From: Heliobacterium chlorum
GTDB taxonomy: Bacteria; Bacillota; Desulfitobacteriia; Heliobacteriales; Heliobacteriaceae
Length of the DNA stretch: 64,000 bases
Direction: 5' to 3'
Assembly (NCBI RefSeq): GCF_014502795.1
Contig: NZ_JACVHF010000001.1
Coordinates: 496,001-560,000, forward strand
The notes under the pieces were generated by a model, which was given only the letters and a program-made list of their open reading frames with translations, was not told the DNA's origin and did no database searches. Numbering within the stretch: the first letter of the stretch is position 1; each line of letters begins with the position of its first letter. Shown here one piece after another: positions 7,685 to 16,330 of this stretch. The translations under genes were made by a program, and so were the position numbers.

Positions 7685-8685
7685 TTAAGCTACAATCCGT
7701 CGGAATCTGGGGTACCGGTTCTTACCTGCCGGAAAAGATCATGACCAACAAAGACTTTGAGTCCATGATCGAGACGAGTGATGAGTGGATTGTCACTCGA
7801 ACAGGGATTCGCGAGCGCCGTGTCGCCAAACCGGAAGAAGCCGTAAGCGATCTGGCTTACGTAGCCGGTCAGCGAGCCTTAGAGGCAGCGGGAGTACATC
7901 CCGAAGAGCTGGATCTGATCATCGTTGGCAGTTGTACCTTTGATGCTTACCTGCCTGCCTCGGCTTGTCTGGTTGCTGATAAACTGGGTGCCAAGAGGGC
8001 AGCCGCTTTTGACCTCGAGACAGCCTGTACCAGCTTTATCTACGGTTGTGCCGTAGGATCTCAGTTCATTGCCACCGGAACTTACCGGAGGGTACTCGTG
8101 ATTGGGGCAGAGGTACTCTCGAAGTTTATGGATTATAGCGATCGCAACACTTGTGTGCTCTTTGGCGATGGTGCTGGAGCGGCTGTCTTAGGTCCTGTAG
8201 AAGAGGGGGCCGGTATTAAAGCGGTTCACCTCGGCGCTGATGGGTCAGGGGGAAAAGATCTCGGCGTACCCGCCGGCGGAAGTCGACTTCCTGCGACGGC
8301 GGAGACAGTGGAGCAACGGCAGCACTACGTCAAAATGAACGGGAAAGAAGTGTACAAATTCGCCGTTCGCATCATGGGCGATGCTGCTGAAAAGGCTTTG
8401 GAGATAGCTGACTGGGAGAAAGAAGACATCGACTTCTTCATTCCTCACCAAGCGAATATGCGTATCATTGACTCAGCTGCCAAAAAGTTAGGTATCGGTA
8501 TGGATCGGGTGGCTGTCAACTTGGATCGTTACGGTAACATGTCGGCGGCTTCGATTCCGGTGGCCCTTGACGAAATGGTACGGAGCGGACAGATTCAGCC
8601 CGGACACCGATTGATTATGGTAGGTTTTGGTGCTGGACTTACCTGGGGAAGTATGGCAGTAGAGTGGGCGATACCGAAAGGGTAA
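7681..8685 (+). CDS. fabH: 3-oxoacyl-ACP synthase III (FabH)
   Basis: FabH condenses an acyl-CoA primer with malonyl-ACP to start each fatty-acid chain. The 334-aa thiolase-fold enzyme has the active-site cysteine at C116 (LETACTSFIYG), histidine in IPHQAN and asparagine in RYGNMSAASIP, the complete Cys-His-Asn triad. TACTS replaces the more usual AACSG around the cysteine, which may bear on primer choice. The TTG start at 7681 overlaps the plsX stop. Confidence 0.96.
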   Translation: MIKLQSVGIWGTGSYLPEKIMTNKDFESMIETSDEWIVTRTGIRERRVAKPEEAVSDLAYVAGQRALEAAGVHPEELDLIIVGSCTFDAYLPASACLVADKLGAKRAAAFDLETACTSFIYGCAVGSQFIATGTYRRVLVIGAEVLSKFMDYSDRNTCVLFGDGAGAAVLGPVEEGAGIKAVHLGADGSGGKDLGVPAGGSRLPATAETVEQRQHYVKMNGKEVYKFAVRIMGDAAEKALEIADWEKEDIDFFIPHQANMRIIDSAAKKLGIGMDRVAVNLDRYGNMSAASIPVALDEMVRSGQIQPGHRLIMVGFGAGLTWGSMAVEWAIPKG

Positions 8686-8718
8686 AGCCGCGGCGTAGCA
8701 GGGTAAAGGAGGAAACTT

Positions 8719-9669
8719 GTGAGAACCGTTTTATGTGACCTTTTGGGGATTGACTATCCGATTATGCAAGGCGGAATGGCTTGGGTAGCCACTGCCGAAC
8801 TGGCCGCGGCTGTATCTGAAGCAGGCGGGTTGGGAATTGTAGGTGCCGGACAAGCTCCCGCCGAATGGGTTGAAAATGAGATCGTTAAAATTAAAGAACG
8901 AACCTCCAAACCCTATGGTGTGAACGTGATGCTCATGTCTCCCCATGTGGACGATATAATTGAAGTGATCATCAAGCACCGTGTGCCTTTGATTACGACG
9001 GGCGCCGGAAACCCTGGAAAATATATTCCCCGGCTGAAAGAAGTAGGAACCAAGGTCATCCCTGTTGTCTCTTCAGTGGCACTGGCTCAACGTCTGGAAA
9101 AGTCGGGTGTAGACGCCCTTATCGCCGAAGGGATGGAATCTGGCGGTCATGTCGGTGAACTGACGACCATGTCGCTGGTGCCGCAAATCGTCGATGCCGT
9201 CAACATCCCTGTCATCGCTGCCGGAGGCATTGCCGACGGACGCCAGTTTGTCGCTGCCTTAAGCCTTGGTGCTGTCGGGGTGCAGATGGGTACTCGCTTT
9301 ATGTGTGCCAAGGAATGTGTCATCCATCCCAACGTAAAAACAGCCGTTCTCAAGGCGAAAGATCGCGATACGGTCGTTACGGGACGTCCCACCGGTCATC
9401 CAGTCCGTTGTTTAAAAAACAAACTCGTCCGCAAGTTTGATGAGTTGGAGCGAAAAGCGGCTCCAGCGGAAGAATTCGAAAAACTTGGCGTCGGAAGACT
9501 TCGTTTAGCCATGGTGGAAGGCGATGTAGAACTGGGTTCGGTCATGGCCGGTCAAGTGGCAGCCATGGTATGCCGAGAGGAAACAGCTTCTGAAATCATT
9601 CAAGATATTATTATGCAAGCGGAAAAAGTGTTTGCAAATATGAACGGTCGGATTCAAGCAGGCCGTTAG
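8719..9669 (+). CDS. fabK: Enoyl-ACP reductase FabK (FMN type)
   Basis: FabK reduces trans-2-enoyl-ACP, the last step of each elongation cycle, using FMN and NAD(P)H. It replaces FabI, and no FabI is seen here. The 316-aa TIM-barrel protein of the nitronate monooxygenase superfamily has YPIMQGGMAWVA, EGMESGGHVGE (the FabK-type histidine segment), PVIAAGGIADG and GVQMGTRF. The start is GTG at 8719 after AAAGGAGGAAACTT. Its position between fabH and fabD supports FabK rather than a detoxifying nitronate monooxygenase. Confidence 0.93.
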   Translation: MRTVLCDLLGIDYPIMQGGMAWVATAELAAAVSEAGGLGIVGAGQAPAEWVENEIVKIKERTSKPYGVNVMLMSPHVDDIIEVIIKHRVPLITTGAGNPGKYIPRLKEVGTKVIPVVSSVALAQRLEKSGVDALIAEGMESGGHVGELTTMSLVPQIVDAVNIPVIAAGGIADGRQFVAALSLGAVGVQMGTRFMCAKECVIHPNVKTAVLKAKDRDTVVTGRPTGHPVRCLKNKLVRKFDELERKAAPAEEFEKLGVGRLRLAMVEGDVELGSVMAGQVAAMVCREETASEIIQDIIMQAEKVFANMNGRIQAGR

Positions 9670-9677
9670 GAGGACTT

Positions 9678-10604
9678 ATGACACAAATCGCATTCATGTT
9701 TCCCGGCCAAGGCTCCCAATTCGTCGGCATGGGTGCCGACTTGGTAGCCCAATTTCCCTTGGCAAAAGCTGTCTTCGACGAAGCCGATGAAGCGCTAGGC
9801 TTTTCTTTAAGCAAGTTGTGCTTTGAAGGACCGGAAGAGGAATTACGCTTGACAGCGAACACCCAACCGGCCTTGTTGGCCACAGCGGTGGCCGTCTATC
9901 GAGTCTTGGCTGCTAACGGATTTCGTCCGGACTGGGTCGCCGGACACAGCCTGGGCGAGTATTCCGCTCTCGTAGCGGCTGGCAGTCTTACCTTGGTCGA
10001 AGGGATTCGCCTCGTTCGCCAGCGCGGTCTTTTTATGCAAGATGCTGTACCGGCCGGCCGTGGAACGATGGCCGCCATCATGGGGTTGGAGGCTGAAGCT
10101 GTGGAAGCCCTTTGCCGGGATGCGTCAACTGCCGGTGTTGTCGAACCGGCTAACTTTAACGGTGCCGGCCAAGTGGTTATCGCCGGGGAAGTGGCAGCGG
10201 TGGAACAAGCCGTTGCTTTGGCAAAAGCGGCAGGGGCAAAACGCTCGGTCATGCTCAATGTGAGTGCTCCTTTTCATTGCTCTTTGATGAAGCCGGCGGC
10301 AGAGCGCATGACAGAAGTCCTGCACGCGGCGAATATCTCCGATCCGACGATTCCTTTGGTCGCGAACGTGACGGCTCAACCAGCCACCAGCGGGGAAGCT
10401 GTCCGGAAAAACCTCATCCTCCAAGTGGATCATCCTGTTCGTTGGGAACAGTCGGTCAAGTTTCTCGCCGATGCGGGAGTCCAACGGTTTATCGAAGTGG
10501 GACCCGGAAAAGTGCTCACCGGTTTAGCTCGGAAGATTGTCAAAGGCTCTGAGACAGCCGCGATCGGCGATGTAGACACAATCCAAAAGGTCCTTGCATC
10601 TTAG
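9678..10604 (+). CDS. fabD: Malonyl-CoA:ACP transacylase
   Basis: FabD loads malonyl groups from malonyl-CoA onto acyl carrier protein. The 308-aa product has FPGQGSQ near the N-terminus and GHSLGE with catalytic serine S91; AAPFHC-type segment SAPFHCSLM follows. The ATG at 9678 follows AGGAGGACTT, 8 bp from the fabK stop. It competes for the same malonyl-CoA that inactivates FapR. Confidence 0.97.
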   Translation: MTQIAFMFPGQGSQFVGMGADLVAQFPLAKAVFDEADEALGFSLSKLCFEGPEEELRLTANTQPALLATAVAVYRVLAANGFRPDWVAGHSLGEYSALVAAGSLTLVEGIRLVRQRGLFMQDAVPAGRGTMAAIMGLEAEAVEALCRDASTAGVVEPANFNGAGQVVIAGEVAAVEQAVALAKAAGAKRSVMLNVSAPFHCSLMKPAAERMTEVLHAANISDPTIPLVANVTAQPATSGEAVRKNLILQVDHPVRWEQSVKFLADAGVQRFIEVGPGKVLTGLARKIVKGSETAAIGDVDTIQKVLAS

Positions 10605-10620
10605 GGGGAGAGTGGATAAA

Positions 10621-11367
10621 ATGGGTGTAGACCTGCGGACAGCCTTAGTTACCGGGGCTTCCCGGGGGATCGGGCGAGCGATTGCCTTGCAATTGGCTGC
10701 TGACGGCTTTGCGGTCGCTGTCAATTATGCCGGAAGCGAAGCAAAAGCAAATGAAGTCGTCGAAGAGATTATCTCGGCTGGCGGGAAAGCTTTTGCCATC
10801 CAAGGGGATGTTTCCCGTTCCGATCAAGTTGATGAAATGGTCCAAAAAGTCCTGGCAGAATTTGGTCGCATTGATGTACTGGTGAATAATGCGGGCATTA
10901 CCCGGGATAATCTGTTAATGCGCTTAAAGGAAGAAGATTGGGACGCCGTTCTCGATACGAATCTAAAGGGCCTATTCCTTTGCTCGAAAAGCGCCATCAA
11001 GCCCATGATTAAACAGCGCTCTGGGCGCATCATAAACATCACCTCCGTTGTCGGTCAAATGGGCAACGCCGGGCAGGGGAACTATGCGGCAGCCAAGGCC
11101 GGTGTCATCGGTTTGACCAAGACATTGGCGAAAGAACTCGGTTCTAGAAACATAACTGTAAACGCCGTCGCTCCCGGTTACATCCAAACCGATATGACCG
11201 ACAAGCTCTCTGACGAGGTACGAGAAAGTTTAGCAAAAACGATTCCCTTAGGTAGACTTGGACAGCCCGAAGATGTGGCGAAAGTTGTCGCTTTCCTTGC
11301 ATCGGAGAGCGCCAAATACATTACTGGTCAAACCATCAATGTCGATGGCGGCATGGTAATGGCGTAG
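10621..11367 (+). CDS. fabG: 3-oxoacyl-ACP reductase FabG
   Basis: FabG uses NADPH to reduce 3-oxoacyl-ACP to 3-hydroxyacyl-ACP. The 248-aa short-chain dehydrogenase has the nucleotide motif TGASRGIG (11-18), NNAG (89-92) and the catalytic Ser142, Tyr155 and Lys159 (YAAAK). The frame is open from 10594, inside fabD, but ATG at 10621 with GGGGGAGAGTGGATAAA is the natural start. 16 bp separate it from fabD. Confidence 0.97.
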   Translation: MGVDLRTALVTGASRGIGRAIALQLAADGFAVAVNYAGSEAKANEVVEEIISAGGKAFAIQGDVSRSDQVDEMVQKVLAEFGRIDVLVNNAGITRDNLLMRLKEEDWDAVLDTNLKGLFLCSKSAIKPMIKQRSGRIINITSVVGQMGNAGQGNYAAAKAGVIGLTKTLAKELGSRNITVNAVAPGYIQTDMTDKLSDEVRESLAKTIPLGRLGQPEDVAKVVAFLASESAKYITGQTINVDGGMVMA

Positions 11368-11391
11368 TAGTTTCTAAAGGAGGTGAAAGAC

Positions 11392-11622
11392 GTGTCATCT
11401 ATTTTTGAAAAAGTCAAAGCCATCGTGGTAGAACAATTGGGAGTTGACGAAGAAGAAGTCAACATGGAGACTTCTTTTGAAGACCTGAACGCCGACTCTT
11501 TGGATATTGTTGAACTGGTCATGGCGTTGGAAGAGGAATTCGATATCGAGATTCCTGATGAAGATGCTGAAAAGATCAAAACCGTCGGTGCGGCTGTTGA
11601 TTACATCAAAGAAAACCAGTAG
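11392..11622 (+). CDS. acpP: Acyl carrier protein
   Basis: This is the carrier of growing acyl chains. The acidic 76-residue protein has the DSL motif with phosphopantetheine-bearing Ser36 ([18 protein letters not shown]). A GTG at 11383 lies in the same frame but is part of the AAAGGAGGTG ribosome binding site, so the GTG at 11392 is the start. It is the most highly expressed product expected from this operon, and it is followed by a strong hairpin. Confidence 0.96.
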   Translation: MSSIFEKVKAIVVEQLGVDEEEVNMETSFEDLNADSLDIVELVMALEEEFDIEIPDEDAEKIKTVGAAVDYIKENQ

Positions 11623-11651
11623 GTATAAAAACTTAACTTGGCAAGTATTTC

Positions 11652-11679
11652 GGAAGTCCCGTAGCCATACGGGGCTTCC
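11652..11679 (+). promoter_or_regulatory. 12-bp hairpin between acpP and the downstream flavoprotein gene
   Basis: GGAAGTCCCGTA (11652-11663), loop GCCA, TACGGGGCTTCC (11668-11679), with one G-T pair. No T-run follows (TGCCTATAG), so it is not a standard terminator. It may stabilise the 3' end of the acpP message or cause partial termination, which would explain high ACP relative to downstream genes. Confidence 0.5.
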
Positions 11680-11734
11680 TGCCTATAGAGGACGAAGCCC
11701 TAGCGAACTGTAGGGGCATTTGGGGGAGTAGTAG

Positions 11735-12682
11735 GTGAAGCTACCGGAGTTGAAAATCGGCCATTTAGTGGCCAAGCTACCGATCGTACAAGGCGGCATG
11801 GCAATACGTATATCCATGGCTCCTCTAGCAGCAGCAGTGGCCAATGAGGGCGGGATCGGGCTGATCGCGGCGACAGGCCTGACCGAACAAGAGTTGCGCA
11901 GTGAGATTCGTGAAGCTCGCCGATTGACCAAAGGCATTATCGGCATCAATTGTCTTTTCGCCGCGCGGGACTTTGCTAAACTGGTGCAGACGGCTATCGA
12001 CGAAGGGATCGACCTGGTCGTTTCAGGGGCTGGTTTTTCTCGAGATATGTTTCAATGGGGAAAAGAATCGGGAACTCCGATTGTTCCTATCGTCTCTTCG
12101 GCTCGCTTGGCGAAACTGGCCCAGAAGCTGGGTGCCGCCGCCGTCGTTGTCGAAGGTAAAGAAGCAGGCGGCCATCTGGGCACCGATGAGTCCATGAAGA
12201 AAATCGTGCCGGAAGTTGTTGCTGCCGTAGATATCCCTGTCATCGCCGCCGGTGGAATTATCGACGGTCATGATATCGTAGACGCCTTCAAAATGGGGGT
12301 CAGCGGTGTTCAAATGGGAACACGCTTTGCAGCCAGTGAAGAGTCCGGAGCAGCTCCGGAATTTAGAGAGCTTTACCTGCGCTCCACCCATGATGATGTA
12401 GTTCTAGTCGACAGCCCCGTAGGTCTGCCGGGTCGCGGTCTGAAAAACCCCTTTTGGAACAAGCTGAACTCTGATGAAGATAATTCTCCGAAGCGCTGTA
12501 ATGGTTGCTTGAAGCATTGCTCAAAGTCCTTCTGTATCGTAGAAGCGCTTAACCATGCCCAACAAGGCAACATGGAATCGGGGTTGGTCTTCTCGGGAGA
12601 GCATGTGGAGAGAATCAAAGAGATCTTGCCTGTCCGTGTAATTGTAGAGAATCTTCTACGGGAAATAGAAGCCTATTCATAA
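11735..12682 (+). CDS. FabK/nitronate monooxygenase-like flavoprotein with C-terminal cysteine cluster
   Basis: The 315-aa TIM-barrel flavoprotein belongs to the nitronate monooxygenase/FabK superfamily: PIVQGGMAIRIS, VVSGAGF, GKEAGGHLGTDE, PVIAAGGIIDG and GVQMGTRFA are present. Unlike FabK at 8719 it ends in a cysteine-rich segment, CNGCLKHCSKSFC (about residues 255-267), which looks like an iron-sulfur or zinc site. Similar proteins are common in Clostridia, usually called nitronate monooxygenase, without known substrate. Start GTG 11735 after GGGGGAGTAGTAG. It lies between acpP and fabF, so a lipid-related redox role is plausible but unproven. Confidence 0.85.
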   Translation: MKLPELKIGHLVAKLPIVQGGMAIRISMAPLAAAVANEGGIGLIAATGLTEQELRSEIREARRLTKGIIGINCLFAARDFAKLVQTAIDEGIDLVVSGAGFSRDMFQWGKESGTPIVPIVSSARLAKLAQKLGAAAVVVEGKEAGGHLGTDESMKKIVPEVVAAVDIPVIAAGGIIDGHDIVDAFKMGVSGVQMGTRFAASEESGAAPEFRELYLRSTHDDVVLVDSPVGLPGRGLKNPFWNKLNSDEDNSPKRCNGCLKHCSKSFCIVEALNHAQQGNMESGLVFSGEHVERIKEILPVRVIVENLLREIEAYS

Positions 12683-12700
12683 GGAGCGTGTACAAAGAAC

Positions 12701-13948
12701 ATGAAAAAACGCGTGGTCATTACGGGCGTCGGTGTCGTGTCACCCGTAGGGACAGGCAAGGAAAAGTTTTGGGACTCCTTGACCTCCGGTGTTTCCGGCA
12801 TCGGTCCTGTGACCCGTTTTGACGCCACCGACCTACCGACGCGAGTTGCGGCGGAAGTAAAAGATTTTGATCCGACTAAGTTTTTGGATCGGAAAGAAGC
12901 TCGTCGTATGGACCGCTTCGCCCAGTACGCCGTAGCTGCGGCAAAGATGGCCATGGAAGATTCCGGTCTCGATATGGAAAAGGCTGACCGCGAACGAGCA
13001 GGTGTCATCTTGGGTTGCGGTATCGGCGGCATGGAGACCTTCGAAGATCAAGCCAAGGTGATGATCAACAAAGGGAACGGTCGGATCAGCCCCTTTTTCG
13101 TCCCGATGATGATCTCTAACATGGCTGCCGGCCATATATCCATGCAACTGAACTTGAAGGGACCGAGTGAAACGGTGGTCACCGCCTGTGCCTCGGCGAC
13201 GAACGCTTGCGGTAGTGCTCTCCGCTTGGTTCAACATGGTGATTGTGATCTGGTGTTTACGGGGGGAACCGAGGCTTCTATCATCCAACTGTCTTTTGCC
13301 GGCTTCTGTGCGATGAAAGCCATGTCCACCCTGAATGACGAACCGGCAAAAGCCAGCCGCCCCTTTGACCGGGAGCGCAGCGGCTTTGTCATGGGTGAAG
13401 GCGCCGGGATTCTCGTTTTTGAGGAACTGGAACATGCCTTAGCCCGGGGTGCACATATCTATGCGGAAGTCGTCGGTTACGGCTCTTCCTGTGACGCTTA
13501 TCATATCACCGACCCGGCGCCCGACGGAGAAGGAGCTGCCCGAGCTATGCGGGGTGCCTTAAAGGATTCGGGCTTGAAGCCGGAGGACATAGATTACATC
13601 AATGCCCATGGCACGGCGACTGAAAAGAACGACTATTACGAAACACTGGCGATCAAGTCTGTTTTTGGCGATCATGCACAGAAAGTGGCTATCAGCTCGA
13701 CCAAATCGATGACAGGCCACCTGCTTGGCGCTGCCGGCGGCATCGAACTGATCGCTACAGCCTTAACCATTCATGATGGTATCATTCCCCCAACGATCAA
13801 CTTGGATAACCCTGGTGAGGGCTGTGATTTGGATTATGTTCCCCATGAAGCGCGCAAAATACCGGTAGATGCGGCTATCTCCAACACTTTTGGTTTTGGA
13901 GGACACAACGCCACCGTCGCTCTTCGCAAATACCGGCCTGGGGAATAA
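12701..13948 (+). CDS. fabF: 3-oxoacyl-ACP synthase II (FabF)
   Basis: FabF elongates acyl-ACP by condensation with malonyl-ACP. The 415-aa enzyme has the active-site Cys163 ([14 protein letters not shown]) and the two histidines in [11 protein letters not shown] and [10 protein letters not shown]. The ATG at 12701 follows AAGGAGCGTGTACAAAGAAC. It completes the fatty-acid cycle encoded in this operon; no fabZ dehydratase is present in the window, so that gene must lie elsewhere. Confidence 0.97.
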   Translation: MKKRVVITGVGVVSPVGTGKEKFWDSLTSGVSGIGPVTRFDATDLPTRVAAEVKDFDPTKFLDRKEARRMDRFAQYAVAAAKMAMEDSGLDMEKADRERAGVILGCGIGGMETFEDQAKVMINKGNGRISPFFVPMMISNMAAGHISMQLNLKGPSETVVTACASATNACGSALRLVQHGDCDLVFTGGTEASIIQLSFAGFCAMKAMSTLNDEPAKASRPFDRERSGFVMGEGAGILVFEELEHALARGAHIYAEVVGYGSSCDAYHITDPAPDGEGAARAMRGALKDSGLKPEDIDYINAHGTATEKNDYYETLAIKSVFGDHAQKVAISSTKSMTGHLLGAAGGIELIATALTIHDGIIPPTINLDNPGEGCDLDYVPHEARKIPVDAAISNTFGFGGHNATVALRKYRPGE

Positions 13949-13997
13949 CCTCCAAACCCGGCTTTGCCTAAATCGATCCTGTTATGACAGCCCGATC

Positions 13998-14035
13998 GAC
14001 CCCCGAGCCCGTTGGGTGATGGGGGTCTTTTATTT
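13998..14035 (+). terminator. Terminator after fabF
   Basis: GACCCCC (13998-14004) pairs with GGGGGTC (14021-14027) over a 16-base loop, followed by TTTTATTT. It ends the fatty-acid operon only about 10 bp before the rnc start, so rnc needs read-through or its own promoter. Confidence 0.65.
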
Positions 14036-14045
14036 GAGGTGAATC

Positions 14046-14771
14046 ATGAAAAAAGCCAAACCGGGATTACACAAACCACGGGCACTGGCGGAACTGGTTG
14101 GAATTGGCGACGCCAACTTACACCTCTTGGAAACCGCCTTAACGCATCCATCCTTCTTTTACGAAAACCCTTCTGCCCCGCAGGAACACAACCAACGGCT
14201 GGAGTTTTTGGGCGACGCCGTATTAGGTCTCATCGTGGGGGAACAACTGTATCAACGGTACTCGACCTGGCCTGAAGGAGAGTTATCCCGTCGAAGGGCG
14301 GCCATCGTCTGTGAAGCCAATCTGGCAGCCGGTGCCCGTCGTCTGAACCTTGGCGTCTGGCTTCGCCTAGGACGTGGTGAAGAGAGCAGCGGAGGCCGTG
14401 ACAAGCCATCGATCTTAGCCGATGCTTTGGAAGCAGTCATCGGCGCGATCTATCTGGCGAGCGGCCTCGATACTGCCCGCAAGTTTGTCCTCGGTCTTTT
14501 CGGCACAAACATTGAAAACGTACAAAGTGTCTTTACGGGAGATAACAAGACCGCCTTCCAAGAATGGGTCCAACGCAAAGGGCCTGTCGATATCCGCTAC
14601 CGGATCCTCGAGGAATCGGGGCCGGACCATGATAAACGTTTCATCGCAGCGGTCTATGTGAACGGAGCCCAGATCTCTTCCGGTCAAGGCCGGACGAAAA
14701 AAGAAGCGGAACAACAAGCAGCAGGACGGGCCCTGCGCTTGTTGACAGAAGAGAAGGGGATGACACCATGA
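14046..14771 (+). CDS. rnc: Ribonuclease III
   Basis: RNase III cleaves double-stranded RNA, including the rRNA precursor. The 241-aa product has the signature NQRLEFLGDAVL at residues 49-60, a second catalytic segment around DALEAVIGAIYLA, and a C-terminal double-stranded RNA binding domain from about residue 165 (QEWVQRKG, GRTKKEAEQQAAGRAL). The ATG at 14046 follows TTTGAGGTGAATC. Its stop overlaps the next start (ATGA). Being before smc matches B. subtilis rncS-smc. Confidence 0.97.
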   Translation: MKKAKPGLHKPRALAELVGIGDANLHLLETALTHPSFFYENPSAPQEHNQRLEFLGDAVLGLIVGEQLYQRYSTWPEGELSRRRAAIVCEANLAAGARRLNLGVWLRLGRGEESSGGRDKPSILADALEAVIGAIYLASGLDTARKFVLGLFGTNIENVQSVFTGDNKTAFQEWVQRKGPVDIRYRILEESGPDHDKRFIAAVYVNGAQISSGQGRTKKEAEQQAAGRALRLLTEEKGMTP

Positions 14772-15886
14772 TCATCCCTCTTTTTTTACCCCAACAAGGC
14801 TGCCCCGATCGGTGTATCTACTGCAATCAAGAGGGATTGACCGGAGCAAAGGGTCTTCCCGGGCAGGACGATATCGATGAAACGATCAACAAGTACTTGG
14901 AGAGTTACAAAGGGGAAGACGGACAGGCTGATCATGAGATCGCCTTTTACGGCGGCAGTTTTACCGGTTTGCCTGATAGGGTGCAAGAAAAACTGCTCTC
15001 TCTTGTCTACCCTTGGGTCGGTCAACGAGGGATCGGAGGACTTCGACTGTCCACTCGACCAGACAAAGTCGACGAGAAGACAGTGGCCCGTTTAAAAGCT
15101 TACGGGGTGGCAACAGTCGAGGTGGGAGCCCAGTCCATGAACACTCAGGTCTTGGAGAACATCGACCGTGGACATGGCCCGGCAGCGACGGTGCAGGCGG
15201 TTCGGCTCTTAAAGCAAGAGGGCATTAAGGTGGGACTACACCTGATGACCGGTCTGCCCGGCGATAATGAGGCGATGAGCCTCTTTTCACTGCTTGAATG
15301 CCTCTGGTTGAGACCGGACTTTCTGCGCATTCATCCGACCTTGGTCCTAAAAGGCAGTCCACTGGAACAGCGGTGGCGCTCTGGAGAATATGCGGTTTGG
15401 TCCTGGGGGAGGACATTGCGCCTTCTTACTCAGATGGCCCTCTTGTGTGCCCGACATGGTGTGCCTGTGATTCGCTGGGGACTGATGCCGGGAGAATTGT
15501 GCGCCAATAGTTGCTTAGCGGGACCTTATTCTCCGAGCTTGGGAGAATGGGTCCGCCGCGGCGTAGCTTTTCACTATGTCCTGGCGATGGTCAGGGCCTT
15601 TGAAAAAGAAAGCAGGAATTTTTGTTTAAAGAGCGAAACATTTGACGATGCCATGCAACTGCTGATCCCTCCTCAGGATTTATCTCTCGTTCATGGTCAT
15701 AAGCGATGGCTGTTGCGGCATATGTATGGAATTAGCTCCCTTAAAATTTGTGAGGCGATCCCCTTGATAGCCGCAGGTCCGGTTAAACCTGGCTTGCCTT
15801 TACACGGAAATTGGGCACTAGCGTCGGGGGGGAAATCAATATTCATTTTTACTCAAGAGGAATATATAGCCAATTGGCGAATATAA
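14768..15886 (+). CDS. Elp3-like radical SAM protein without acetyltransferase domain
   Basis: The N-terminus carries CPDRCIYC (C12, C16, C19), the CxxxCxxC site of a radical SAM [4Fe-4S] cluster, followed by FYGGSFTGLP and GAQSMNTQVLENIDRGH, as in the Elp3/YhcC-type subfamily. The 372-aa length and the C-terminus show no GNAT domain, unlike true Elp3. Such proteins sit between rnc and smc in many Clostridia, with unknown substrate; an RNA modification is a reasonable guess from the neighbours. Start ATG overlaps the rnc stop (ATGA), so the two are translationally coupled. Confidence 0.88.
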   Translation: MIIPLFLPQQGCPDRCIYCNQEGLTGAKGLPGQDDIDETINKYLESYKGEDGQADHEIAFYGGSFTGLPDRVQEKLLSLVYPWVGQRGIGGLRLSTRPDKVDEKTVARLKAYGVATVEVGAQSMNTQVLENIDRGHGPAATVQAVRLLKQEGIKVGLHLMTGLPGDNEAMSLFSLLECLWLRPDFLRIHPTLVLKGSPLEQRWRSGEYAVWSWGRTLRLLTQMALLCARHGVPVIRWGLMPGELCANSCLAGPYSPSLGEWVRRGVAFHYVLAMVRAFEKESRNFCLKSETFDDAMQLLIPPQDLSLVHGHKRWLLRHMYGISSLKICEAIPLIAAGPVKPGLPLHGNWALASGGKSIFIFTQEEYIANWRI

Positions 15887-15947
15887 GAATATAATAGGGG
15901 AGAAGATCGCTGGAATCAGCGGTCGGGGAGTATAGGAGGGAACGTAG

Positions 15948-16208
15948 GTGGAAGGACTCAAAGTATCTGCGCAATCCAATCCCAAATCGGTAGCTGGAGC
16001 ATTAGCCGCCATCCTCCGAGAAAAAGGCCGAGCCGAGATTCAAGCGGTAGGCGCCGGGGCGGTTAATCAGGCCATTAAAGCGATTGCAATCGCTCGTGGG
16101 TTCGTCGCCCCGAATGGCATCAACCTCATCACCATTCCCGCCTTTGTGGAGATTGCCATCGATGGGGAAGAAAGAACTGCGATTAAGTTCATCGTGGAAC
16201 CGCGGTAA
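15948..16208 (+). CDS. spoVS: Stage V sporulation protein S
   Basis: SpoVS is a small Alba-like protein needed for proper coat assembly and septation during sporulation. The 86 residues (VSAQSNPKSVAGALAAIL, then IQAVGAGAVNQAIKAIAIARG) are nearly invariant in the family. The start is GTG at 15948 after TATAGGAGGGAACGTAG. It is followed by a clean terminator and precedes smc. Confidence 0.97.
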   Translation: MEGLKVSAQSNPKSVAGALAAILREKGRAEIQAVGAGAVNQAIKAIAIARGFVAPNGINLITIPAFVEIAIDGEERTAIKFIVEPR

Positions 16209-16231
16209 GTCACTCAAGTCAGGAAAAAACG

Positions 16232-16260
16232 CTGCCCGAAACCGGGCAGTTTTTTCTTTT
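16232..16260 (+). terminator. Terminator after spoVS
   Basis: CTGCCCG (16232-16238) pairs with CGGGCAG (16243-16249), then TTTTTTT CTTTT. Strong intrinsic terminator separating spoVS from smc. Confidence 0.9.
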
Positions 16261-16272
16261 CCCCACCGTTGC

Positions 16273-16301
16273 TTGTTCGCCAATTTCGCCTATGCTACAA
16301 T
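16273..16301 (+). promoter_or_regulatory. Sigma-A promoter for smc
   Basis: TTGTTC (16273-16278), 17-base spacer, TACAAT (16296-16301), just after the spoVS terminator and 30 bp from the smc start. Confidence 0.6.
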
Positions 16302-16330
16302 GAAGAGGAATTTTTCGGGAGGAATTGGGA

